The position numbers and the translations under genes were made by a program. The notes below the pieces were generated by a model. The model saw only the letters and a program-made list of their open reading frames with translations. It was not told the origin of the DNA and did not search any database. A stretch of 64,000 nt of DNA from GCA-2720975 sp964467985. Its GTDB lineage: Bacteria > Planctomycetota > UBA1135 > GCA-002686595. Of this stretch, positions 34,135 to 42,694 are shown piece by piece (position 1 is the stretch's first letter; every line of letters starts with the position of its first letter). The stretch lies in assembly GCA_964467985.1 (NCBI GenBank), contig CAYXTP010000002.1, positions 248,001 through 312,000 on the forward strand, in the 5' to 3' direction.

Positions 34135-35409
34135 GTGGTGCTCGCCGCAGCTTTGATCGGAATCCTAGCTGCAGGACAAGATGCCCCGCACTCCTGGCCT
34201 GACTATCGGGGCCCGAACCTGGATGGCCACATGGCCGCGGACGCGCTCCCTCCTTTGTCTTGGTCCGAGCAGAGCCATGTGCGTTGGAAGGTGCCGGTTC
34301 CTGGGCGCGGCTGGTCGTCGCCGATCCTGGCCGCAGGTCGGGTTTGGCTCACGACGGCCGACCCCGACGGCACGAGGCTCTCGTTGCTGTGTTTTGATGT
34401 GGAGTCGGGCGAATTGCTCGTCGACCGTGTTCTCTTCGAAGTGCCCGAGCCCGCCCATCGCAATGCGCTGAACAGCTACGCTTCTCCATCCGCAACCGTC
34501 GGGGATGGGCGGGTCTTTGTGTCGTTTGGGCACGAGGGGCTCGTGTGTCTGAATGCGACCGACGCCGAGGAGCTTTGGCGCCGCAGCGACTTGCCCTGTG
34601 AGCACCTTGAAGGGCCGGGTTCGTCTCCCTTGTACTTTGCTGGCCGCTTGGTTCTGCATCTGGACGGGGCCGAGCAGCAATACGTCGTCGCTCTTGATCC
34701 GGCCAGCGGGCAGACGCTGTGGCGCACCGACCGAGACCCCGCTCTGCTCGACGGGGTCCAGCCCGATATGCGCAAGGCTTTTGCAACCCCTGTTCCGCTC
34801 CTCGTGGGAGGCCAGTGGCAGTTGATCAGCACAGCCGCCGAGGCGACCTTCGGCTTGAACCCCAGGGATGGAGAGGAGCTCTGGCGCGTGGAACATGGCG
34901 GGTTCTCCATGTCCTCACGGGCGCTCACATTTGAGGGCGCCGTGCTGGTGAACACGGGCTTCATGCGTCCCCAGCTCTGGTCCTTGCAGGTGTCCAATCA
35001 GTCAGCAGACGAGTCCGGGAGCGGTGTAGTCGTCAACTGGAAGGCAACCCGGGGCATGCCAACGATGGCCTCGCCCGTCATCGTGGGTGAGCGGTTGTTT
35101 ACAGTCTCGGATGGGGGAGTGGCTTCCTGCCTGGATGTGCGCAGTGGCGAGCTCATCTGGAAGCACCGCTTGGCCGGCGAGTACTCGGCTTCGCTGCTCT
35201 ACGGTGCCGGTCGCGTGTACGCATTCGATCGGGAGGGCACCTGCACAGTCATCGCTGCGGACGATGAGTTCCGAGAACTGGCCGTGAATGTACTGGATGA
35301 TGGATGCATGGCTTCGGCTGCTGCGGCGGGCGACGCCCTCATCGTGCGCACACGTAGTCATCTCTATCGACTCGAGGAGTCGCTTCCGCGATCGGCGAAA
35401 TCGAGGTGA
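34135..35409 (+). CDS. Exported PQQ-like beta-propeller (BamB-like) protein
   Basis: This 424-residue secreted protein begins with a short signal (MVLAAALIGILAAGQ), followed by WPDYRGPNLDG, an opening typical of the planctomycete PQQ-binding-like propellers. Repeats with the pattern LLCFDVESGELL, VCLNATDAEELW, VALDPASGQTLW, GLNPRDGEELW and CLDVRSGELIWK mark the blades. No quinoprotein dehydrogenase active-site motif is visible, so it is more likely a binding or scaffold protein than an enzyme. The start is GTG (34135, or 34138 just after it), 3 nt past the msrA stop, so the two share a transcript. Its stop lies only 4 bp from the end of the convergent glycosyltransferase gene. Confidence 0.87.
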   Translation: MVLAAALIGILAAGQDAPHSWPDYRGPNLDGHMAADALPPLSWSEQSHVRWKVPVPGRGWSSPILAAGRVWLTTADPDGTRLSLLCFDVESGELLVDRVLFEVPEPAHRNALNSYASPSATVGDGRVFVSFGHEGLVCLNATDAEELWRRSDLPCEHLEGPGSSPLYFAGRLVLHLDGAEQQYVVALDPASGQTLWRTDRDPALLDGVQPDMRKAFATPVPLLVGGQWQLISTAAEATFGLNPRDGEELWRVEHGGFSMSSRALTFEGAVLVNTGFMRPQLWSLQVSNQSADESGSGVVVNWKATRGMPTMASPVIVGERLFTVSDGGVASCLDVRSGELIWKHRLAGEYSASLLYGAGRVYAFDREGTCTVIAADDEFRELAVNVLDDGCMASAAAAGDALIVRTRSHLYRLEESLPRSAKSR

Positions 35410-35413
35410 TGTG

Positions 35414-37162
35414 TCACGGCGCCGGTCGGTAGACCCGCACGTGGAACTCTCGATCGCCCAGTCGCCCGGCAACCTGCGCCACGGCTTGGAACCCCGGATG
35501 GTTGGCCATCCACTGGGCGTAGCGTTGCTCGAACTCTCTGGGGCGCCCTTTGGGGTCGGGTGGATCGAGTACGAACACTTGCGGGTAGGCCCGGGTGAAA
35601 TCCCTGAACTCCTGCTCATTCCACGGTGCTCCGCTTGGACCCGTCGGTTCGCTGAGGAACCAGGCTCGCTGGTCTCGAGCCCGAAACAGAATGCTGGGGT
35701 CGCGCTGCATGGTGTACAGGGTCCAGTCAACGAGGGTCGGTGGCCACTCCGTGCCCGTGCCGCCGATCCACAAAAACGCCTGCTTGGGGTCCATATGCTG
35801 CAGGGCACTGCGCAATAGAGCTTCGGTTCCCGCAGGTCCGCCCGCCGGGGCCGGGCGCTCGGCAAATGGGCGACTCCACTGAGCGCTGGCGTCGCCCATG
35901 GCAGCGAGTTGATCCGGCGTGTAGTCCCCTGGGAACGTCCACTGCAGGACCCGCACCTTGCCCAGATTGGGCAGGCCCAGGACCACGGCGGCTAGGACTC
36001 CACTTGCACACACGCGAAGGAGTGGCGTACGCAGCCGGGCAATGAGCAGGGTTGTGGCGGCGGCGCCCAGCACGCAGGCGCCAAAGAGAGTCGGCAGCAA
36101 GAAGCGGTCGATGCGGTAGGGCGCGAGGGCGAAGGCCAGAGGGGCCACGATGCCTAGGATTGCACACATGCGCGTCGCCGGATTGGACCAGCGCGGTAAG
36201 GCCCAAAGCAATCCCACTACCTGTATGGCAAACACGGCCAAGGAGTGGCAAGCCATCAGCCCCCAGGCCACGGCCAGAAACCTGGGTCCATGGGACGTGA
36301 GAATTTGATGCTTCGTCAGGTACTCCAGCATGGTGTCCCTGTGCAGGGCCCCGTATTCCAACCCCATTGGGAGGGGTAAGAAAAACCACCATCCCAGGCA
36401 GCTGGCGAGCCCGATGAAAACGTTGCGCGCCAGGGCACCGGAACGCAGGCCCGCCGGACGCCGCACGAGATCGCTCAAGCCCGACAGTCCAACGGCGCCC
36501 ACGGCGAAGAGCCCGTAGTTGGATTTGACCAGCACGGCCGCGCCCAAGAGCAGGCCGCAAGCGAGTGCCCAGCGCCCAGAGTCTCGATCCCGCGCCCGCA
36601 GGTAGGTGTGCACGGTGATCAGGAGAATGGCGGCCGACCAGGCTTCGAGGTAGGCGGTACGGCAATAGCTGACAGCCAGCCAGGACCCGAGCATCATCGC
36701 CACGCAGAGGGCGCTGGCCACCGACCCGACTGGGCCGGATCCTGTCACCCGTCGCGTGAGGGGGATGCACAGGCTGGTGGCGAACAGCCAGGCCAGGGCT
36801 GTAGCGAAGCGCGGGGCTGTGTAACCCAGGCCGCTCAAGTAGCCGAGCCCCATGCCCAAGCGGCCCAGGGGCGTGTAGAACTCGGGCTTGTGGAACTCTC
36901 TCCAGAAGCCACCCCAATCGCCCAGGCGGAGCAGTTCATAGAAGCGCAAGGCCGAGATCGAATGCATGCACTCATCGGAACCGGGAGTCCCGATGGTCGG
37001 GATTGCATACAGGAGACCGTAGGCACCCAAGGCGAGCACAGCCCACGGTAGCGCCCGCAAGCACTTCGGAGCCAGGCCCTTGGGGCGTTGGGCGTGGGGA
37101 ATGTCCGGGGCGGGCTGCATGGAAGGATGGGCGAGCCTGGGCGCTCTTCGCTCTTGTCCCAT
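35414..37162 (-). CDS. Membrane glycosyltransferase of the GT39/ArnT-like (PMT_2) type
   Basis: This 582-residue protein has about ten membrane segments and resembles polyprenyl-phosphate-sugar transferases. The first periplasmic loop contains PGSDECMHSISALRFYELL, with the acidic DE pair expected to be the catalytic/metal site in the C-type fold. A hydrophilic C-terminal domain of ~150 residues follows. Such enzymes move a sugar from a lipid carrier onto lipid A, protein or glycan at the outer face of the inner membrane. The acceptor here is unknown. ATG at 37162 was chosen; ATG 37120 would shorten the cytoplasmic tail to a proline-rich segment. It diverges from the unknown exported protein across ~100 bp. 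Confidence 0.85.
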   Translation of the reverse strand: MGQERRAPRLAHPSMQPAPDIPHAQRPKGLAPKCLRALPWAVLALGAYGLLYAIPTIGTPGSDECMHSISALRFYELLRLGDWGGFWREFHKPEFYTPLGRLGMGLGYLSGLGYTAPRFATALAWLFATSLCIPLTRRVTGSGPVGSVASALCVAMMLGSWLAVSYCRTAYLEAWSAAILLITVHTYLRARDRDSGRWALACGLLLGAAVLVKSNYGLFAVGAVGLSGLSDLVRRPAGLRSGALARNVFIGLASCLGWWFFLPLPMGLEYGALHRDTMLEYLTKHQILTSHGPRFLAVAWGLMACHSLAVFAIQVVGLLWALPRWSNPATRMCAILGIVAPLAFALAPYRIDRFLLPTLFGACVLGAAATTLLIARLRTPLLRVCASGVLAAVVLGLPNLGKVRVLQWTFPGDYTPDQLAAMGDASAQWSRPFAERPAPAGGPAGTEALLRSALQHMDPKQAFLWIGGTGTEWPPTLVDWTLYTMQRDPSILFRARDQRAWFLSEPTGPSGAPWNEQEFRDFTRAYPQVFVLDPPDPKGRPREFEQRYAQWMANHPGFQAVAQVAGRLGDREFHVRVYRPAP

Positions 37163-37264
37163 GCTGGCACTCGGTCACGCAAAACGCCACAAGCGGAGCG
37201 GCGACCCGCCACTTCGATGGGACTATCCGGTAGGGCAGCCCAACAGGATAGAATTGAATACTCG

Positions 37265-39151
37265 ATGATCGCTTCCCGAACTCTCCGCTCGCCCGAGCTC
37301 TTACTACTTGCTGGGTTCGCCATCCTTTTGCCCGTTGCGGGCGCCCAGGACTTGGCTTCCGGACCGGCGGTGCCTGGCGGGTTACCTTCTGAGCCGCGCC
37401 TCGCGCAGCACAGCCAAGCATTCAACCTGCTTGATAATGGTGACTTCCAGGAGGCCTACCGGGGTGCCGATCCGGCTCGTCGTCGCCTGATCCCCTGGTG
37501 GAGGGTCAGCGGGACGCCGGATGTGATGGTGCAGGGGGCTGAAGCCTGGCTGCGTACGCCTCCAGGTTCGAGCGTCTCCCAGCCCCTTGCCGCTTATGCC
37601 CCGCTGGTCTCCGAGCTTCGAATCCTGGGGAGAGTTCGGGGCGTTGGACGGCTTGCGATCGTGGACGGCCAGGGCGGTTTGTTTGAGCGAGCGCTGGGAC
37701 GGCCAGGCGAGGTGACGCAGTTCGAACTCACCGGCCTCCAGGCAGCCGCTGCGTTGGGTCGGGAACTCCAGCCGCGACTGAAGCTGACATTGCGCTCCGC
37801 GACCGATGAGCCCGCCCATTGGACCGATGTGCAGGCCTGGGTGCAGCTGCCCTGTCCCGATGAGGACGTCTTGCGCGCGGCCATAGTCGAGCGACTTGAT
37901 CACGTCTTCGGTTCCTGGCTCGACAGGGGCAGGCCGGCAGGGAGTCCTTTTATCCAGCACGTGTTTGACGTGGTAACTGGCGAACCGCAGCGCCGAGCAG
38001 ATGGGCAGGTCTTCGAATTCCCGGGAGGCATGTTTCCCTTATTCGAATTCGAGGGGCAGGCCTTGCTTTGGGAGGAGCGCCCGCTCTGGAGGCATTCGTT
38101 CGAGCGATTCCTGGTGGCCTACCTCGACCACTGTCTTGACGAAACCACCCAGCTCCCGCGGCGTTGGTATCCGGCCACCCAAGTTCCGGATGGGGACCGG
38201 TACCGCGAGATCGCTGCGGACATGGAGTTCCTCATCGACGCGGCTCAAGGCTCACTGGGGGAGCTGGAACCCGCACTGCGCGAACGATGCATGTGGGCCG
38301 CACGCCGCATGGGTGCGGCGGTTCTCGAGCGCGGTATCTTGCCGGACGGTGCCGTGGTGGCGTCCTACCGAGCTTCTGATGGGGCCATCAATCTGGGCAC
38401 GAACCCGCTGCGCAGATTGGATGTGCCGGCCCAACTCGCTCGGCTGGCGGCGATCGACAAGGACGCGAGCCTGGCACGCGCCGCGCGCAATGCCCTGGCC
38501 GCCTTTGAATTCACGCATCACTGGCCGGGCAGTTGGCACGACGTGGATCCGGGGTTTGACGATGACTTTGGTCACTATGGCGCGCGAGCGGTGACCATGG
38601 TGGGCGCCTTCCCCGGGGACACGGGTATGGCAGCCCTAGTCGATGACGGTTGGAGTCACTACAGGGAGATGTGGCTCGATGGTCTTCGGCTGGGGGGAAG
38701 CGTGGCCGCGGACCAGGTGCGCTGCTGGGAGCTGCTCTTGTTGCGTGCTGGCCAGGAGCCAACCATGGGGGACTCTTTGCGGCCGGCGCTGTCCGCCGCC
38801 ATGCGGGCACACTTCAAGTCGCAGCAGTATCGCAACGGCGCCTTTGGCGATGTGACCTTTCAAGATTTTGACCCGCAGGCGGATATCAGCGTTGGGGACC
38901 TCAGTGGAGTTCCCTCGAATCTGCTGCTAGGGCTCGGGCTTTGCTACGGGGTGCAGGACACGCTTGACCCGGCGCGCATGCGAGCCATGGCGGCTACGCT
39001 CCTGCTCGGCTGCGACGAACACTACCGCCGTGATTTTGGATACCTGCTGAGTCCGCGTGAGACCCTGCATTTCAATTCCGCAGGCGGCGGGCTGCGGCTT
39101 TGCCCAGGGTTGATCGCCTGGCTCGGGAAGCTCAACGGATCAGTCCGCTGA
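37265..39151 (+). CDS. Exported protein of unknown function, helical-barrel-like
   Basis: This 628-residue protein is not recognised. It has a signal peptide (LLLLAGFAILLPVAGA), a ~200-residue beta-rich start, and a second half rich in amphipathic helices with Trp/Asp/His motifs such as HHWPGSWHDVDPGFDDDFGHY and FNSAGGGLRLCPGL. The pattern with repeated DDDFGHYGARA and WLDGLRLGGSVAADQ blocks resembles (alpha/alpha) toroid enzymes such as polysaccharide lyases or hydrolases, but I see no diagnostic motif and do not assign activity. ATG at 37265 follows an AGGATAG stretch. The 3' end overlaps the convergent FG-GAP gene by 12 nt. Confidence 0.75.
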   Translation: MIASRTLRSPELLLLAGFAILLPVAGAQDLASGPAVPGGLPSEPRLAQHSQAFNLLDNGDFQEAYRGADPARRRLIPWWRVSGTPDVMVQGAEAWLRTPPGSSVSQPLAAYAPLVSELRILGRVRGVGRLAIVDGQGGLFERALGRPGEVTQFELTGLQAAAALGRELQPRLKLTLRSATDEPAHWTDVQAWVQLPCPDEDVLRAAIVERLDHVFGSWLDRGRPAGSPFIQHVFDVVTGEPQRRADGQVFEFPGGMFPLFEFEGQALLWEERPLWRHSFERFLVAYLDHCLDETTQLPRRWYPATQVPDGDRYREIAADMEFLIDAAQGSLGELEPALRERCMWAARRMGAAVLERGILPDGAVVASYRASDGAINLGTNPLRRLDVPAQLARLAAIDKDASLARAARNALAAFEFTHHWPGSWHDVDPGFDDDFGHYGARAVTMVGAFPGDTGMAALVDDGWSHYREMWLDGLRLGGSVAADQVRCWELLLLRAGQEPTMGDSLRPALSAAMRAHFKSQQYRNGAFGDVTFQDFDPQADISVGDLSGVPSNLLLGLGLCYGVQDTLDPARMRAMAATLLLGCDEHYRRDFGYLLSPRETLHFNSAGGGLRLCPGLIAWLGKLNGSVR

Positions 39152-41440
39152 TCCGGTGTCGTTCAGGATCGAGCTGATCTGGTCGGCATGACCGTCTGCG
39201 ATCACCACATCGGGAAGGCCCTGGTGATTGAGGTCGAGGACCGTGGCCGCCATGGCCCCCACGCCCGAGCCGATACCATCCCGTCTACGCAGGCTGTATT
39301 GGCCGCGAAGGTTGGTGCGGCCTTCCCAAAGGTCGACGATGTGGGCGTACTGAGCGCAAACCAGGATTTCGGGTAGGCCGTCGCCGTTCAAGTCTGCCAG
39401 GTCCATGTCGCGCGGCATGCTCGATGTGCGTAGGCGGATCCAGTGGGTGAACTGCTTGGCGCCATCGACATCGACCTGCATCAATGGAACCACCCGGCCG
39501 TCGCTGCCTCCATCCACCAGCAACGAGAGAACCACGACGTCTTCGAGGCCATTGCCGTCCATGTCGGCGGTCCGCAGTCTCGTGGGTGTCACCGTCAAAG
39601 GAATGTCGTGTTGCACAGACCACTCGATCGGTTCTCCGGGTCCTTGCGGCGCTAGGGTCCCGATAACCACCCCTTTCTGTTTTCCGCGGGTCAAGCCAAT
39701 GGCTAGCAGGGCGGCAGATCCAGGAGCGCCTGCCAGGCTGGTAAAAGTGCGCGGTCCGCCAGTCAAGGGCTGCGTGTGCAGGTACCGAAGAGGGTCGGCA
39801 CCCGGTGGCGCAAAGACAGTCAGGCGTTCCAATTCAGGGGAAAGAATCAGCACTTCTTGCGCTCCATCCCCCGTCACGTCGCACATCAACCACTCACCCA
39901 TGCCCTTGCCCACCGGTTGAGGCGGCGCGTTCTCGCGCGGTGCCAGGGTCCCGGTTCCGTCTCCAAAAAGCCGCCGCCAGGTGCAGCCCGTCGCGTCGGA
40001 GCACAGCAAGCCACAATCTAGATTCCCGTCACCATCGAAGTCCTGTAGGCGCGGGGCATGTGGGCCGCGATCAACGGATAGGTCCTCCGCTCGGATCAAT
40101 CCCTTTGCACTCCCAAGCAAGATCGTGAGACTGTCCTGCTTAGAGTTCACGACCAGTAGATCGGGCCAGCCGTCGGCGTTGAGATCGCCCTGGGCCAGGG
40201 CATTTGGGAAACCGCCGACCTTGACTGGGGTGGGTTGGTGAAACGTGTGCGCGTCTTTGCCCCGCAGCAGACTGATGGCGTTGGAGTCCCGATTGGCCAC
40301 CGCCATGTCCAAGAACCCATCTGCGTTCAGGTGCAAAAAGGTGGCCGAGGTGGGGGTCTGACCCGCATATCCGCTGTCGTGCGAACGTGGACCCTCCGGG
40401 GTTAGATCCCAGTAGCGCACATAGGCCATGGATGAGAAGCAGAGGACCATGCGCTCGGCCGACGTGGGGGCATTGTTTGGGCCGTCTACGGAGGGTGGGG
40501 AGCGGCGCAAGCCCAGGTCAATGGGGACGGAATTTTGTTTCCATGAGAGCATCGCTTGCTGTGCCGTGTCGGGCTCGAGCGCGGTCGGTCCTCCCGGCAG
40601 ACCCCAGCCCAGCACCCAGATTTCGTTGGATCCACCTGCAACCAGCAGCTCCAGGTCTCCATCCTGATCCACGTCATCGAGAATCATGTCCCTTGGAATG
40701 CCAGGCAACGGGAAGCTGGTCGGGCTCTCGAGTAGTTGACCTGCACTCCAAAGGTAGCGGTCGACGCGTCGCTGGGATTGACTGCCGACAAACACACAAT
40801 CCTCTCCCACGACCAGGCAGCGTGGAAGATCCGCGACGAGGGGCAAGTCCTGCTGTACACCGCTGGGTGTCACGCGCACGAGCCGCGGGCCATCGAGGGC
40901 CAGTACCAAGTCCGACTGGCCGTCGGCACCCAGGTCTCCGCCGCCTATGGCTCGCGGTACCGAACCGAGCTGCACGCTTCCAAGGATCTGCTCACCGGAT
41001 GCAGCGAACGGCCGTAGCCATCGAATCCAGGAGCTGGCTCGCTCGGCGACCACGACCTGTTGGCCTTCACCGGCAGGATCCGGAATCAGGATGGGGCGTA
41101 GCGGGTAGCCGCCCACGAGCAAGTCCGTGGATTTCTCGCTTAAGCCCTTGGCGTCGCCGCGAAACACATGCAGGGATCCGGGCGAGAGAGTTGTGGCCAG
41201 CAATTCCTCGTAGCCATCTCCATCGATGTCGCCCGCTGTGACCCACTCGGGCTTGGCGGGCAGGGCCCGTTGGCGCCTGCTGTTGAGTCGCAATTCCGGC
41301 GGGCGCGGCCCGACCCGTGGGGCTGCGGTTATCGGCGGGTCTTCCCTTTCATCGTCAGCCAGTACAGTGGAGTCACTGCAGCCGGCGAGAGATCCGGCCC
41401 AGAACAGGAAGGGGGCGAGGGCTGTGGGGGGAAAGCGCAT
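39140..41440 (-). CDS. FG-GAP/VCBS repeat lipoprotein
   Basis: This 766-residue lipoprotein has a signal with lipobox (WAGSLAGC) and at least ten FG-GAP/VCBS-like calcium loops, among them DIDGDGYEE, DLGADGQSD, DVDQDGDLE, HLNADGFLD, DLNADGWPD, DFDGDGNLD, DVTGDGAQE, DMDGNGLED and DLNGDGLPE. These suggest an integrin-alpha-like beta-propeller bound to calcium outside the cell membrane. Such proteins are often surface adhesins or ligand sensors in planctomycetes. There is no ASPIC/UnbV C-terminal domain that I can see. The ATG at 41440 gives the lipoprotein start; the longer frame upstream is unsupported. The first gene on the other side, the PLP enzyme, starts 68 bp away in divergent orientation. 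Confidence 0.9.
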   Translation of the reverse strand: MRFPPTALAPFLFWAGSLAGCSDSTVLADDEREDPPITAAPRVGPRPPELRLNSRRQRALPAKPEWVTAGDIDGDGYEELLATTLSPGSLHVFRGDAKGLSEKSTDLLVGGYPLRPILIPDPAGEGQQVVVAERASSWIRWLRPFAASGEQILGSVQLGSVPRAIGGGDLGADGQSDLVLALDGPRLVRVTPSGVQQDLPLVADLPRCLVVGEDCVFVGSQSQRRVDRYLWSAGQLLESPTSFPLPGIPRDMILDDVDQDGDLELLVAGGSNEIWVLGWGLPGGPTALEPDTAQQAMLSWKQNSVPIDLGLRRSPPSVDGPNNAPTSAERMVLCFSSMAYVRYWDLTPEGPRSHDSGYAGQTPTSATFLHLNADGFLDMAVANRDSNAISLLRGKDAHTFHQPTPVKVGGFPNALAQGDLNADGWPDLLVVNSKQDSLTILLGSAKGLIRAEDLSVDRGPHAPRLQDFDGDGNLDCGLLCSDATGCTWRRLFGDGTGTLAPRENAPPQPVGKGMGEWLMCDVTGDGAQEVLILSPELERLTVFAPPGADPLRYLHTQPLTGGPRTFTSLAGAPGSAALLAIGLTRGKQKGVVIGTLAPQGPGEPIEWSVQHDIPLTVTPTRLRTADMDGNGLEDVVVLSLLVDGGSDGRVVPLMQVDVDGAKQFTHWIRLRTSSMPRDMDLADLNGDGLPEILVCAQYAHIVDLWEGRTNLRGQYSLRRRDGIGSGVGAMAATVLDLNHQGLPDVVIADGHADQISSILNDTGSAD

Positions 41441-41507
41441 GGGCGAGTGCGTGCGGATCCCTAACATGTACCATCCCAGGCCCCGTTTCCATGCCGACCT
41501 GTTGCCC

Positions 41508-42692
41508 ATGACGCGCCCCTCCTCCAAGAGCCTGCAATTCGACACCCGCCTGCTCCACGCGGCGGCGCCCAAACCCCGCATCGAGGGTTCGGTGGTCACG
41601 CCAATTTTTCAAAGTGCGATGGGGACGCAGTCGGCCCAGGGCCGGCAGCCTGGACAGCGATACCACGAGGCCATTCGCTACCTGCGGCTGCACAACTCAC
41701 CCAACCACCTGGAATTGCAGGGTCGGCTGGCGAGTTTGGCGGCTGCCGAGGCCAGTCTGGTGTGCGCGAGCGGAATGGCCGCAATCAGCGGTACCCTCCT
41801 GACCATTCTTGCGCCGGGGGATCACCTGCTTGTCGTGGACCAGCTCTACGGGGGAACGCACGGGTGGATTCACTCGGAGCTCAAGCGACTGGATATTGCA
41901 TGCACCACGATCGACGGGATGGACCCTGCCTCTTGGGAGGCTGCCAGACGCCCGCAGACCCGCGCCATCTACCTGGAGACCATGACCAATCCGCTCCTGC
42001 GTTTGCCGGACTTGCCAGCGGCGGTGGCCTTCGCCAGACGGCATGACCTGATCAGCTTGACGGACAATACGCTCGCCAGTCCGGTTCTGTGTCGACCGAT
42101 CGAGCTCGGTTTTGACCTCTCACTGCATAGCGCAACGAAATACCTCAATGGGCACAGCGATGTATTGGCTGGAGCTGTCCTGGGTCGCGAAGACCTGGTG
42201 CGTAGGATTGGCCAGACCTTGACCTTGCTCGGAAGTAGCCTGGATCCGAATTCGTGTTTCCTTCTGACGCGGGGATTGAAAACCCTCAGTCTGCGCATGG
42301 AACGTCAGTGCCAAAACGCACAGGTCCTGGCCGAATTCCTGCAGGGACACCCGGCGGTGGCGCACGTGAATTATCCCGGGCTCGAGGGCCATCCCGGTCG
42401 CGAGGCTGCCGCGGCCTGGCTTGCGGGTTGGGGCGGCTTGCTGTCCTTTGAAATGGCCGCGGGCGAGGGCGCGGCGCGCGAGGTGCTCGAGCGTGTTCAG
42501 TTGCCGGCCTGCGCCCCGAGTCTCGGGGGCGTGGAATGCCTGATTACCCTGCCGGTCGACACCTCTCACGCGCTTCTGAGTCCCGATGAGAGGGCCAGTG
42601 TGGGTATGGGGCCCGGCCTCGTGCGAGTGGCTGTCGGCATCGAAGACCCTGCGGATCTCATCGCGGACTTCGACCAAGCCCTGCGAGGCTGA
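41508..42692 (+). CDS. Cys/Met metabolism PLP-dependent enzyme (cystathionine gamma-synthase/lyase type)
   Basis: This cytoplasmic PLP enzyme of the trans-sulfuration group is 394 residues, the usual length. FDTRLLHAA opens it, ASGMAAISGTLLTILAPGDHLL binds the phosphate, LTDNTLASPVLCRPIELGFDLS precedes the Schiff-base lysine in HSATKYLNGHSDVLAG, and LPVDTSHALL and LVRVAVGIEDPADLI end it. These do not separate cystathionine gamma-synthase, beta-lyase, gamma-lyase and methionine gamma-lyase, so no gene symbol is given. The start is ATG 41508 (alternative ATG 41466); the open frame further upstream is antisense to the FG-GAP gene. Its stop lies 2 bp from the stop of the convergent PQQ membrane gene. 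Confidence 0.92.
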   Translation: MTRPSSKSLQFDTRLLHAAAPKPRIEGSVVTPIFQSAMGTQSAQGRQPGQRYHEAIRYLRLHNSPNHLELQGRLASLAAAEASLVCASGMAAISGTLLTILAPGDHLLVVDQLYGGTHGWIHSELKRLDIACTTIDGMDPASWEAARRPQTRAIYLETMTNPLLRLPDLPAAVAFARRHDLISLTDNTLASPVLCRPIELGFDLSLHSATKYLNGHSDVLAGAVLGREDLVRRIGQTLTLLGSSLDPNSCFLLTRGLKTLSLRMERQCQNAQVLAEFLQGHPAVAHVNYPGLEGHPGREAAAAWLAGWGGLLSFEMAAGEGAAREVLERVQLPACAPSLGGVECLITLPVDTSHALLSPDERASVGMGPGLVRVAVGIEDPADLIADFDQALRG

Positions 42693-42694
42693 GC

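Noticed and set aside
37249..37254. TAGAAT as a -10 box for the unknown exported protein
   Set aside because: It would place the start of transcription at the ATG, and no -35 is found at the right distance.
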